DNA of 36,012 bases from Ruminococcus sp. GTDB taxonomy: Bacteria > Bacillota > Clostridia > Oscillospirales > Ruminococcaceae. Positions 8,050 through 15,814 of this stretch are shown here, piece after piece. Location of the stretch: assembly GCA_020861185.1 (NCBI GenBank), contig JAJBSV010000001.1, positions 1 to 36,012 of the forward strand, in the 5' to 3' direction. The notes beneath the pieces were generated by a model. The model was not told the DNA's origin and searched no databases. It saw only the letters and a program-made list of their open reading frames with translations. Positions within the stretch are counted from its first letter, which is position 1, and each line of letters opens with the position of its first letter. A program made the translations under genes and the position numbers.

Positions 8050-8643
8050 ATGTCTTCAAATATAAAAACGCTTTTTGAGCAATACGGCGGTGTCATGCGG
8101 ACAAAGGAACTGAACGAGCATGGCTTTTACGACCGAAAAATAAAGTCCCTTATTTCTGAGGGGCTTATAGAGAATATCCGACGTGGTTATTACCAGTATG
8201 TCGGCGATGAAGATTTTGCCGAAATGGCGGTTGTCAAAAAGCTGTTTCCCGACGGAATTATTTGCATGGAAAGCGCACTTGACTATTACGGATATACAGA
8301 TAGGGTTCCTTCGGCATGGCATATCGCTGTTGATAATAAGAGTTCACGGGAACGGTTTTCTATAGAATACCCTATCGTCAAGCCGCACTATACATGCTCT
8401 CAGAAGCTGAACATTGGCTTGTCCGAAGGATTGATTGATGGCGTTACCGTGAGGGTTTACGACCGTGAGAGAGCCATCTGCGATTGCATGAGAAATCGCA
8501 ACAAAATGGATGCCGAAGTGTTCAGCGATGCGATTCAGGGTTATCTGAAAGATCCGAACAGAAACACTGCAAATCTCGGCAAGTATGCCACACTTCTTCA
8601 TGTAGAGAAAAAGGTCAGGGAGGTAATAGGTATATGGCTGTGA
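8050..8643 (+). CDS. abiEi: Type IV toxin-antitoxin antitoxin, AbiEi family
   Basis: A 197-residue protein with an N-terminal winged-helix segment (IKTLFEQYGGVMRTKELNEH, residues 5-24, then RRGYYQYV), followed by the AbiEi C-terminal part with RERAICDCMR near residue 140. AbiEi binds its own promoter and neutralises AbiEii without a stable complex. The ATG at 8050 is preferred over the one at 8041 because AAGGGATG then sits eight bases upstream. It overlaps the toxin gene by 10 bases, the usual arrangement. AbiE pairs act in phage exclusion or plasmid stability. Confidence 0.85.
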   Translation: MSSNIKTLFEQYGGVMRTKELNEHGFYDRKIKSLISEGLIENIRRGYYQYVGDEDFAEMAVVKKLFPDGIICMESALDYYGYTDRVPSAWHIAVDNKSSRERFSIEYPIVKPHYTCSQKLNIGLSEGLIDGVTVRVYDRERAICDCMRNRNKMDAEVFSDAIQGYLKDPNRNTANLGKYATLLHVEKKVREVIGIWL

Positions 8644-9533
8644 AGAATGTTACAGCTTCGGTTCTGGCGAGGCTTAGAAACCAAGCAAAAGCTGAAGGCA
8701 TTACACATCAGATGGGACTTCAACTGTTCTTCCAAGAAGAATTTTTGAGAAAGTTATCTCATTCACAATATCGTGAAAACATGATTCTGAAAGGCGGAAT
8801 GTTCATCTATACACTTACGGACTTTGACAGTCGTCCCACGAGAGACATGGATTTCATGATTCGAAGAATGTCAAGTGATATGCAGAATATGCGTAGCACC
8901 ATGCAACAAATATGCGAGACAGATACCGACAATGACTATATAACAATAGAAGTTTCTGAGACGGAGCAAATCTCTTTAGAAAAGAAGTATCCCGGTGTCA
9001 GAGTAAAGTTGATCGGTAGAATTAGCAACGTCCGTGTGCCTTTCTCCATTGATATTGGAATTGATGATGTGATTGTTCCAGAACCTGTTCCAAGAAAAAT
9101 AAACACCCGTCTTGACGGGTTTGAAGCTCCCGAAATATATACATATTCATTAGAGAGTACGATTGCGGAGAAGCTTGATGTTATTCTCGACAGAATGGAA
9201 AATACTACAAGGATGAAAGACTTTTTTGACATCTACTACATCTCAAGTATCTTTGATTTTGATGGAACTACTCTCTGCACTGCAATCAATTCTACCCTTA
9301 ATCATAGAAACAGGAATCCTGATGACGATATTTTTGAACGAATAAAAGATTTTTCGAACAAAGCGTTTTTCGTAACACAGTGGAGTATCTTTCAACCCGC
9401 AAAAGAATCCGGAGTAGAGTTTTCTGTGGTAATCAACCGGCTAATAGACTTTCTCGAACCGGTTTATGTTAGCTTAAAGCGAGAAGAGGCTTTTGACAAG
9501 ACTTGGAAGTGTGAAAAGAAAAAGTGGCTATGA
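8634..9533 (+). CDS. abiEii: Type IV toxin, AbiEii nucleotidyltransferase
   Basis: A 299-residue DUF1814/AbiEii protein of the polymerase-beta nucleotidyltransferase fold. The active-site signature is present: LKGGMFIYTL followed by TRDMDFM (near residues 49-80), a second motif KLIGRISNVRVPFSIDIG (near 127-144), and the KDFFDIYYI helix near 200. Related toxins add nucleotides to tRNA acceptor ends and block translation. The ATG at 8634 overlaps the antitoxin end. A perfect hairpin follows 8 bases after the stop. All visible key residues are intact, so the pair is probably functional. Confidence 0.85.
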   Translation: MAVKNVTASVLARLRNQAKAEGITHQMGLQLFFQEEFLRKLSHSQYRENMILKGGMFIYTLTDFDSRPTRDMDFMIRRMSSDMQNMRSTMQQICETDTDNDYITIEVSETEQISLEKKYPGVRVKLIGRISNVRVPFSIDIGIDDVIVPEPVPRKINTRLDGFEAPEIYTYSLESTIAEKLDVILDRMENTTRMKDFFDIYYISSIFDFDGTTLCTAINSTLNHRNRNPDDDIFERIKDFSNKAFFVTQWSIFQPAKESGVEFSVVINRLIDFLEPVYVSLKREEAFDKTWKCEKKKWL

Positions 9534-9540
9534 ACAGGTC

Positions 9541-9580
9541 AACCACATCGGCAAAAAATTAAAAATTTGCCGATGTGGTT
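9541..9580 (+). terminator. Hairpin terminator after the abiE pair
   Basis: Perfect 15-bp inverted repeat AACCACATCGGCAAA/TTTGCCGATGTGGTT around a 10-base A/T loop. It lacks a long T tail, so an attenuator or protein site is also possible. Confidence 0.65.
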
Positions 9581-9592
9581 AGAGGTGATTGC

Positions 9593-9739
9593 ATGAATGT
9601 AAAGCTAATTGAAAAAAGTCTTGAACCCGGTGTTGAGATGACTTGCCAGGACATTTGCAACATTGCAAAAAGTGTGGATGATACTTTTCGGGAGACCTAT
9701 GCTATAATGTCTACATACAAAAATACACGCAAATTTTAA
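9593..9739 (+). CDS. Small hypothetical protein, possibly the start of a broken gene
   Basis: A 48-residue frame with a good AGAGGTGAT ribosome site. I do not recognise it. The DNA that follows still looks coding to the TAA at 9863-9865: one T fewer near 9734-9737 extends the frame, and a second shift near 9772-9776 leads into VAIVESYGHELLREDYHTFM. The intact product would be about 90 residues. This agrees with the other indels in the window, but is weaker here because the family is unknown. Confidence 0.4.
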   Translation: MNVKLIEKSLEPGVEMTCQDICNIAKSVDDTFRETYAIMSTYKNTRKF

Positions 9740-9838
9740 TTATAAAGATGATGAGCGTGATGGAGGTGGTTCTCTGTTGCTATTGTTGAAAGCTATGGTC
9801 ATGAGCTTTTGCGTGAGGATTATCACACTTTTATGTGG

Positions 9839-9866
9839 TTGACTTTTGCCTTGAGAATAGTATAAT
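9839..9866 (+). promoter_or_regulatory. Sigma-A promoter of the AlbA-domain gene
   Basis: TTGACT, a 16-base spacer and TATAAT, 63 bases before the next start codon. Confidence 0.75.
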
Positions 9867-9928
9867 ATTTATAGGAGACGGAGAAAAATAAGAATGAACC
9901 ACAGGTACGGGAACGAGGTGTTCACAAT

Positions 9929-11398
9929 ATGAAGCTATCCGATTTTATAGGCGAAACCACAGAATATGACAAGAAAGAAATGCTTGAAGAACGCAAGCCA
10001 AAAAGTTGGCTTAAAAGTGTAAGTGCGTTTGCAAACGGTATTGGCGGCGCTTTGATTTTCGGAGTGTCTGATGATGAAACGCTCGTCGGTCTGGACGATG
10101 CCAAGGATGCTTCCGAAAAGATAAGCGAAGCCATCAAGACCAAGATGGATCCAATACCGGATATTGTTTTGAAAATCCATAAAGAGGATGGCAAGGAGTT
10201 TGTCGTTTTAGATGTTAAATCGGGAATGGAAACGCCTTATTACTACATTGGCGACGGAGGTCACATAGCCTTTGTAAGAGTTGGAAATGAAAGCATCCCC
10301 GCCGATGCCATTGCGCTGAAAAGACTTGTTATGAAAGGCAGTAACATAACCTTTGACAGCATTTCAACAAGATATAACTTTAACGGATTTGCCTTTACAA
10401 AACTCAGATCGGTTTATCGTCAACGAACAAAAAAGGAACTTTCTGAATCAGACTTTGCTTCCTTTGGATTAGTTGATGAGGACGGTATGCTTACAAATGC
10501 AGGTGCGTTGCTTGCAGATGAATCTCCCATACGGCACTCTCGGCTATTCTGCACCCGTTGGTATGGGTTGGATAAAGCCTCCGGTATTATGGAAGCTCTT
10601 GACGATAGAGAAGTCAGCGGAAGCCTTATCACGCTTTTGCAGGCGGGTGAGGAATTTGTCAATAACAACACAAAGAAGCGTTGGAAAAAGACAGGCAACG
10701 GTCGGATTGAAATGCCCGAATATCCCGAACGTGCGGTATTGGAATGTATCGTAAACGCTTTAATTCACCGTGATTATTTGATACTCGGTAGCGAGGTTCA
10801 TATTGATATTTTTGACGACAGAATAGAAATTACGTCTCCCGGCGGTATGCCTGACGGCTCAGCTGTTCAAAACCTGGACACCGACAATGTTATTTCCAAA
10901 CGACGCAATCCCGTGATTGCCGACGTGTTCAGCCGGATGAACTACATGGAGCGCCGTGGTAGCGGTTTCAAGAAAATCAAGGACGATTATCACTTTGCCG
11001 TTAATTATCGTCCCGAATTAGAGCCAAAGTTTTATTCCGATATTTCTACATTCAAGGTCACACTGTATAACCTCAATTACAATGTTCCGGTTGAAAAAGT
11101 AGGCGTTTCAGATGAAAAACAGGCTTTCGATGAAGAAAAAACAGACCTTCAAGACAAAAAACAGGTCTTTGAAGAACTGCTTTTGGCATTTGATTTTACT
11201 ACACCAACAAAAAGCAATATCCTAAAAGTGTTTACACAGGTTGGTACTGAAACAGCTTTTGCACGAGCTGATGTTATGGAGTTCACGGGGCTTACAGCAA
11301 CGCCGGCGACAGAGTTAATGCGAAAGATGAGGGCTAACAATTTAATTAAGGCTACAGCAAAAAGAGGAAAGTATAAATTCGTCATACCAAAAGAATAA
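9929..11398 (+). CDS. AlbA_2/Schlafen-type ATP-binding protein with GHKL-like domain and winged helix
   Basis: A 489-residue protein. Residues 1-125 form the AlbA_2 (Schlafen-like) domain, with SVSAFANGIGGALIFGVSDD at 31-50. Residues 260-360 resemble the GHKL/HATPase_c_4 domain that follows AlbA_2 in this family (ECIVNALIHRDY, then PGGMPDG and RRGSGFKKI). The end, about 430-489, looks like a winged helix. Family members are annotated as transcriptional regulators or putative DNA-binding ATPases and are frequent in defence islands. It has its own promoter and GAGGTG before the ATG, and ends at a hairpin shared with the convergent XRE gene. Its role here is unknown. Confidence 0.8.
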   Translation: MKLSDFIGETTEYDKKEMLEERKPKSWLKSVSAFANGIGGALIFGVSDDETLVGLDDAKDASEKISEAIKTKMDPIPDIVLKIHKEDGKEFVVLDVKSGMETPYYYIGDGGHIAFVRVGNESIPADAIALKRLVMKGSNITFDSISTRYNFNGFAFTKLRSVYRQRTKKELSESDFASFGLVDEDGMLTNAGALLADESPIRHSRLFCTRWYGLDKASGIMEALDDREVSGSLITLLQAGEEFVNNNTKKRWKKTGNGRIEMPEYPERAVLECIVNALIHRDYLILGSEVHIDIFDDRIEITSPGGMPDGSAVQNLDTDNVISKRRNPVIADVFSRMNYMERRGSGFKKIKDDYHFAVNYRPELEPKFYSDISTFKVTLYNLNYNVPVEKVGVSDEKQAFDEEKTDLQDKKQVFEELLLAFDFTTPTKSNILKVFTQVGTETAFARADVMEFTGLTATPATELMRKMRANNLIKATAKRGKYKFVIPKE

Positions 11399-11403
11399 CG
11401 TTT

Positions 11404-11439
11404 ATGCCCGTCATCAGCCATCAAGCCGATAACGGGCAT
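11404..11439. terminator. Bidirectional hairpin between convergent genes
   Basis: ATGCCCGT and ACGGGCAT form an 8-bp stem between the stops of the AlbA-domain gene and the convergent XRE gene. There is no strong T run on either side, so termination is inferred from position. Confidence 0.45.
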
Positions 11440-11441
11440 CT

Positions 11442-12080
11442 TCACTTCTCCACCAAATCCTCAACCGTACACCCAAACACCTTCGCAAGCCTGCGAACCG
11501 TGTCAACGCTCGCCTTGTTTATGTCCTTCTGTCGCTGTTCATACATCTGAATTGATCGCAGGCTGACGCCGGAGAGCTTTGAAAGCTCGCTTTGGGAGCA
11601 ACCGTACAACGCGCGAAAACGTTTCAGGTTGGTTTCGGGGAACGTTTTGCGGACTATCTCATCCATAATATCGGCAAACTTGGTGACATCGGCTTCGTGC
11701 AGGGTCGGGTACATTCGGAGCAAATCATCGAATGAGACCGCCCTGAAAATCTCGCTGTACTTTCTTGAAGAGTACCACTGGTAGTAGGCAACAGCCCATC
11801 CGCACCAGTATTCCGGGGAGCGGTCATAATGAGCTTGAGGCTCGATGGTAAGCTCTTTCCCTGTCGTGTCTTTCACACATTCACGGGCAATCTCAATCCC
11901 GCTTTTTCCGGCAAGATATGCCGGCTCGCCGTTTTCAATCCTACTGCTAACCGGACTCACGATAAGCAGTTTAACGAAGTCGCCACCGGGAATTTTGCAG
12001 TCGTTTACGGCATAATCGAAAGCCTCCCCCATCGAGGACATTGCGCTACTGAGGTAGATTTCTTGGTATGCGTGGAGCAA
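11442..12080 (-). CDS. XRE-family transcriptional regulator with an N-terminal sensor-like domain
   Basis: A 212-residue protein. The C-terminal 65 residues form a Cro/C1-type HTH (FRALYGCSQSELSKLSGVSL, then IQMYEQRQKDINKAS). The N-terminal 130 residues have no domain I can name, with WCGWAVAYYQWYSSR in the middle, and probably sense a ligand or partner. Translation appears to start at the TTG at 12080, with AAGGAAGTGAT about eight bases upstream. A perfect palindrome overlaps its promoter, which suggests that it represses itself. Confidence 0.78.
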   Translation of the reverse strand: MLHAYQEIYLSSAMSSMGEAFDYAVNDCKIPGGDFVKLLIVSPVSSRIENGEPAYLAGKSGIEIARECVKDTTGKELTIEPQAHYDRSPEYWCGWAVAYYQWYSSRKYSEIFRAVSFDDLLRMYPTLHEADVTKFADIMDEIVRKTFPETNLKRFRALYGCSQSELSKLSGVSLRSIQMYEQRQKDINKASVDTVRRLAKVFGCTVEDLVEK

Positions 12081-12110
12081 TTTTGTATCACTTCCTTAGG
12101 TTATGTTTAT

Positions 12111-12139
12111 ACTGTATCACTACAGTGAAATAATGTCAA
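12111..12139 (-). promoter_or_regulatory. Promoter and palindromic operator of the XRE gene
   Basis: On the minus strand TTGACA is followed by 17 bases and TACAGT. The perfect inverted repeat ACTGTA-GTGA-TACAGT (12111-12126) covers the end of the spacer and the -10. Binding there would block RNA polymerase, as expected for XRE autorepression. A second -10 (TATAAA) lies slightly downstream. Confidence 0.65.
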
Positions 12140-12533
12140 GAGAAAGCTCCCCACACCAAGCGGAGAGCTTTTTTGATGGCGATGGCTGCAACAAACTCTA
12201 CAAAATCAAATACGTTTTTTAAGAGTTTAGGACAAAGAGGTGTTCAAAGGAAGAACTTGAGCGAAGTTTAGTTGTTCGCTTTTTCCGAACAACTGATTTT
12301 GACTTCAAAAATACCTTTTCGGCAATAACCGCATCCTATTGCCGAAAAGGCAAATTTATATCTCTGCAATTATAGTCTCAAAATAAAAGTCAACCCTATT
12401 GACACTCACGGAGCAACCACTATGAGGCGGATTAATTTCTATGTATGATCATATTAACCGCAGTAATGAATTACTCATCACTGCGGTTTGCTCTTTGCAT
12501 ATTATGCCAATTAGGCTACCAACAAAAAAGATA
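12128..12533. other. Non-coding stretch with hairpins between the XRE gene and darG
   Basis: I see no gene here. It contains a terminator-like AAGCTC/GGAGAGCTTTTTT hairpin near 12147-12175 and a copy of the abiE leader at 12187-12241. There are also two strong hairpins: 12314-12350 (14-bp perfect stem CCTTTTCGGCAATA, 9-base loop) and 12456-12488 (stem AACCGCAGT/ACTGCGGTT, extendable inwards). Confidence 0.6.
12187..12241 (+). repeat. Imperfect copy of the abiE leader
   Basis: Matches 7987-8040 with shared blocks CTACAAA, TCAAA and TTTTTAAGAGTTTAG. The copy before abiEi lies between promoter and start codon, whereas this one is followed by no abiE genes. It is probably the remnant of a second, deleted abiE-like locus or an extra operator. 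The arms AAACTC and GAGTTT can pair. Confidence 0.5.
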
Positions 12534-12625
12534 TTAAGCATAAAGTGCATCATCAGCAGAAGCTAATTCTCCGGTGTAAATGGGATTCATCCAACCCAAC
12601 GACGACAGACTGAGGATTGTGTCGC

Positions 12626-13642
12626 TTATTTCATCTTTTTTTGATTCTTCCAACGAGGCTTCCATTTCAGAATATGATTAAAAACATCGACATCTTTAGG
12701 ATTGCTTCCTTGCTTGAGAAGCTCATCAAACGAGAAAAGTACGGTTGCAACCATTTCTGCTTGGTCGGTGCTTCTGATTCTGCTCAGAAGGTCAAATGCT
12801 TGGTCTGCATTTTTTATGTCCTGTTCCGTGAACTGATCCTCTTGCAATTTAAAATCAGGAGAGACAACGGTTTCAACCATTTTTCCGAGTTGACGTTCCG
12901 ACATCAGATTGGCATTGGACAATACCATAACAGCGTCTTTGACTTCCTTTGAATATGGTCCGTAACTGCCTTCGACAAAGTTGAAGCCAGTAGGCACACC
13001 GGTTCTGGTAAGGATGTAGCACACTTTCTGGAAAATAGTCCTTCCAACGTTCAAAGAGTACCTGTCGTTGTTCAATTTCTGGACAACGTAAAGAATCAGA
13101 AGCCAATATTTATTGAAAGGCAAACTCTGATTTCCGATTACATCCTCAGCAGAATGAATGATGTTTTTGGACAGGAAGCTCTCCGTAAGCTCTTCCGGTT
13201 TCGTTCCATAGGGAGCATAAATTTCAACGTCAATAGGAAGGTCATGCAGTTTTTCGTACATTACTGGTCCAACAACAGTCCATGGCAGACTGCCATTTCC
13301 ACACCCCAACGGCGGAAATGCGATGGATGTAATGCCGAGGTTATGATAATTATCTCTGAACCAATTTAGCCCATCAATGATATAAGAAAGCTTGGATGGC
13401 GAACGCCAATGATTTTTAGTCGGGAAATTGATAATCGAAGTGCCTGATAAATCAGAATAATAGTATGGAACTCCCGGCTTGACTTTTTCTGATTTGCACA
13501 GCTCAACGTATTCGCTGAACATAGCGGGGTACTTGTTCTTGAAATCAAGCGCAATGCCCTTGCCCATAACGCCCACACAATTAACTGTGTTGACGAGGGT
13601 TTGCGCCGAGCTTTCAAATATATTGCCTATTTTTACAATCAT
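12626..13642 (-). CDS. darG: DarG-like macrodomain antitoxin, C-terminus frameshifted
   Basis: DarG removes the ADP-ribose that DarT places on thymidines of DNA and also binds the toxin. Residues 1-150 are the DNA-type macrodomain (NTVNCVGVMGKGIALDFK near 16-33; FPPLGCGNGSLPW near 108-120). Residues 175-335 form the DarT-binding C-terminal domain (FQKVCYILTRTGVPTGFNF). The ATG at 13642 has GGCGGTGA upstream. As written the frame ends KKMK at 12626. Lengthening the seven-base T/A run at 12636-12642 by one restores a continuation, DEISDTILSLSSLGWMNPIY and onward, to a stop at 12534. About 31 residues are therefore displaced. The frame of the matching toxin is reduced to a remnant. Confidence 0.78.
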   Translation of the reverse strand: MIVKIGNIFESSAQTLVNTVNCVGVMGKGIALDFKNKYPAMFSEYVELCKSEKVKPGVPYYYSDLSGTSIINFPTKNHWRSPSKLSYIIDGLNWFRDNYHNLGITSIAFPPLGCGNGSLPWTVVGPVMYEKLHDLPIDVEIYAPYGTKPEELTESFLSKNIIHSAEDVIGNQSLPFNKYWLLILYVVQKLNNDRYSLNVGRTIFQKVCYILTRTGVPTGFNFVEGSYGPYSKEVKDAVMVLSNANLMSERQLGKMVETVVSPDFKLQEDQFTEQDIKNADQAFDLLSRIRSTDQAEMVATVLFSFDELLKQGSNPKDVDVFNHILKWKPRWKNQKKMK

Positions 13643-13656
13643 CAAATTCACCGCCT

Positions 13657-13785
13657 TTACCTGTAGAAAACTTCTGAACTTACTGCTATTCTTTTATTGA
13701 AACCAAGATCCACCATCTCTTGCTTCGCTGATTTAGATACGACATTAGCGCCGCAATATGCCACAACACATATTTTCCAATTTAA
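13657..13785 (-). pseudogene. Possible C-terminal remnant of a DarT toxin
   Basis: A 42-residue open frame without a start codon ends 15 bases before darG. It reads like the end of a protein (NVVSKSAKQEMVDLGFNKRI, then a terminal VFYR). DarT ends in a similar hydrophobic strand with a terminal aromatic residue and normally lies just upstream of darG. The catalytic ADP-ribosyltransferase part is absent. The family assignment rests mainly on position and is tentative. Confidence 0.35.
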
Positions 13786-13840
13786 TTATACATGAGTTTG
13801 AACCGGATTTCAACAAGAATAAGCGCTTTACGGAGATTTT

Positions 13841-14032
13841 TTATGTACCCTCGCCTTTCGCCTGCTGTCTTGCATCTTTCACGACCGCATCCAGTAGCTT
13901 CAGCTTCTGCTCCGTCGGGCAGGGCAGCTTGCGGAGGATTTCTACTGCGTGTTCGGCGTGGAAATGGGCGAGCTCCCCAGCAAGCTCAGCTTTGCCTTTT
14001 TCGGTTTTGGGTAAGTGCAGGAATACTTCCAT
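13841..14032 (-). CDS. Small hypothetical protein of a rep/mob module
   Basis: A 63-residue mostly helical protein (AELAGELAHFHAEHAVEILR). The ATG at 14032 has GAGAGGAGGAC upstream and lies 23 bases after the RepA-like stop, in the same orientation, so they probably form one transcript. I do not recognise the family. Confidence 0.55.
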   Translation of the reverse strand: MEVFLHLPKTEKGKAELAGELAHFHAEHAVEILRKLPCPTEQKLKLLDAVVKDARQQAKGEGT

Positions 14033-14054
14033 CAGCTGTCCTCCTCTCGACAAA

Positions 14055-14471
14055 TCATATGCACTCCGGCTTGTCCCGTATTTCGGGGACGATGTCAGTC
14101 TCGGCGTGTCTGACGATTATTTTTGCATCTGCCGGATAGTTCAGGCTGATTGATGCAGGTCTCCCCAAACCTTGCTTTTTACGGACGATAAGTTTGCAGG
14201 ACTCCAGCTCTTTGAAGGTTCTTGTGGTACACTGTTTGCTTCGGTGAAGCTTTTTCGCCGCAGATTCGACGGTGAAGTACAGTCGGATAGTTCCGTCTGG
14301 CTCAACGTATCCGTTGAACTTGGAGATGCTTGCACGATCCAGCAAGAGAGCATACAGGACTTTTGCATCGTTTGACAGATCTTTCAGAGTCTCATCTGTC
14401 AGCAAAAACCTCGGCAAAGGTATGTATGAAGTTGCGGGGCTGTCTGTTTTAAATTTATAGAATTCTTTCAT
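14055..14471 (-). CDS. Replication initiator A family (RepA_N) protein, short
   Basis: A 138-residue protein matching the RepA_N winged-helix domain of low-GC plasmids and integrative elements (PLPRFLLTDETLKDLSNDAK near 18-37, then LYALLLDRASIS and KKQGLGRPASI near 118-128). Full initiators are longer, so this is a minimal or truncated form with the DNA-binding domain only. The ATG at 14471 has GGAGAAGAT upstream. Next to mobC it marks the remains of a mobile element. Independent replication seems unlikely without the C-terminal part. Confidence 0.72.
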   Translation of the reverse strand: MKEFYKFKTDSPATSYIPLPRFLLTDETLKDLSNDAKVLYALLLDRASISKFNGYVEPDGTIRLYFTVESAAKKLHRSKQCTTRTFKELESCKLIVRKKQGLGRPASISLNYPADAKIIVRHAETDIVPEIRDKPECI

Positions 14472-14688
14472 ATCTTCTCCGTTCTATCCATCCCATCAGG
14501 TCAGCTACTGATTGATAGGATTGATGATGACTATCTTGAGAGTTAGTTTTATTCTTATTGATTAGGGGATGAATTTCATCCGCCCAGAAGGTCAGGAAAA
14601 CCATCGTCCAGAAATCCGGTTATGGAATGCTCTGGAGCATCAGGTTATCCGTGATCTGAAAAACCGTCGCTGGAAAATCCCGTTGCGG
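14472..14688. other. Spacer between mobC and repA without a gene
   Basis: I find no coding frame. There is a short perfect hairpin GGATGAA-T-TTCATCC at 14567-14581 and an imperfect AACCG/CGGTT hairpin near 14661-14690. In related modules a relaxase gene normally follows mobC; here it is missing. Confidence 0.45.
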
Positions 14689-15018
14689 TTACATTTGCTT
14701 TTTCATGTAATCCTTCAGAAGCTTCCAGATTTCTTCTTGGCGGGCTTTCAGGTCGGCGATGTCGTCATCATAGAAATGCCCGGTCTGGTTGATGCGTTTG
14801 CAGAGATGGTTGACGTTCGAGGCGACATTACTGACCGCCGCCGCAAGCTTCTTTTGCTCTGTGTAATCAAGCTTGATGATGTACCCGTCAATCGCCATTT
14901 TGCGGAGATAGGCACTGAGATTGTGGGTGCCAATCTGTTGCATCTTTTGCCGGATTGACTGATGCTCATGCTCGTCAACGTAAAACTCTAATCTGATTGG
15001 TCGTGTGCGGTTTGTCAT
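14689..15018 (-). CDS. mobC: MobC-like mobilisation (relaxosome) protein
   Basis: A 109-residue protein with an N-terminal ribbon-helix-helix segment (RPIRLEFYVDEHEHQSIRQK, residues 6-25). The MobC-type block GTHNLSAYLRKMAIDGYII and the region VSNVASNVNHLCKRINQTG follow. MobC binds oriT and helps the relaxase open the DNA. The ATG at 15018 is chosen for its AAAGGAGAATT site, which is itself part of repeat unit 1 upstream. No relaxase follows, so the element cannot mobilise itself. Confidence 0.8.
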   Translation of the reverse strand: MTNRTRPIRLEFYVDEHEHQSIRQKMQQIGTHNLSAYLRKMAIDGYIIKLDYTEQKKLAAAVSNVASNVNHLCKRINQTGHFYDDDIADLKARQEEIWKLLKDYMKKQM

Positions 15019-15024
15019 AGAAAT

Positions 15025-15400
15025 TCTCCTTTCACTATACAACGGACGCTTTTTCTGGAAAGTGTCCCATCAAATTTGAAAATAATTTTGCCGTTAGAAA
15101 ACTCCTCCTACTTTACAACGGACAATTTTTCAGCGTTTGTTGGGGTATGCACAGAAAAATTTTTTCTGAATGTGATTTGTGAAAACTCCCTCTACTTTAC
15201 AACGGACATAATTTTGTGGAGATGTTGCATCAATTTCGAAAAGTTTTTGCAGTGCGTGTTGCGTCGAAAAAAACTCTCTCAATTTACAACGGACAAATTT
15301 TCCGAAAAGTGTCCCACCAAATCCGAAATTTTTTCTTATGTGCGGCGCGTCGAAAAAAATCCCTTCTACTTTACAACGGACATTTTTTAGCGAAAAATTG
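15025..15400. repeat. Five direct repeats upstream of mobC (iteron-like)
   Basis: The core TTTACAACGGAC (first copy CTATACAACGGAC) with a preceding CTCC-rich stretch and a following A/T-rich tract occurs five times. The ACAACGGAC cores start at 15039, 15115, 15199, 15286 and 15373, spaced 76, 84, 87 and 87 bases. The flanks are partly shared (AAAGTGTCCCA(T/C)CAAAT after copies 1 and 4; AAAAATTTTTTCTG near copies 3 and 5). On the minus strand copy 1 gives the mobC ribosome site. The period and location suit replication iterons or a mobilisation/transfer site. The spacers are too irregular and similar to be CRISPR. Confidence 0.75.
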
Positions 15401-15704
15401 ATACCTCAGCAAAGAAAAATTTTTTCTGCAACGACTTTTTGGAAGAATAAAAATTTAAAAGCGCAAAAAAGAAACGCCCCGAATCGTGCAATAATTAGAA
15501 ACGTCGGGACGAGGGACGAATGAGATTTTTGAGAATAGCAAGCACAGCCGCTGTCCGGACAAACGGCGATTTTCGATTAAGGAAACCCTCCCCTTAATCT
15601 TTAATTTTGCTTGTTGGGATAGTCCCAAACCCTTATAGTAGCAAAGCAATGGGATATTTTTTGGACTTATCCGTCGGATATATAGGTAATTTTGATAAAA
15701 CGCA
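15401..15704. other. Non-coding stretch with hairpins; candidate oriT region
   Basis: There is no gene I can support. It holds a hairpin at 15575-15599 (GATTAAGG/CCTTAATC) and a short perfect hairpin at 15614-15628 (TTGGGA-TAG-TCCCAA). Nested hairpins upstream of mobC are typical of transfer origins, but no nick site can be named. Confidence 0.35.
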
Positions 15705-15733
15705 TTGCAATTCTGCTCACACAATGCTATAAT
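15705..15733 (+). promoter_or_regulatory. Sigma-A promoter of the phosphorothioation-type operon
   Basis: TTGCAA, a 17-base spacer and TATAAT, about 80 bases before the first start codon. No other strong promoter is seen until the sigma-factor gene, so it may drive the whole 13-kb operon. The hexamers resemble those of the abiE promoter. Confidence 0.7.
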
Positions 15734-15814
15734 ATGATAAATAGATACTTTGAATGTGCCAAAATGACAAAAAAAGCATAAGGCATATTCGCTTTGAAAA
15801 TGAGGGAGAAAGTC

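Noticed and set aside
15025-15400. Regular repeats read as a second CRISPR array.
   Set aside because: The shared core is short and imperfect, the intervals differ in length by up to 11 bases, and the intervening sequences are themselves related and A/T-rich. This is unlike unique spacers between identical repeats.
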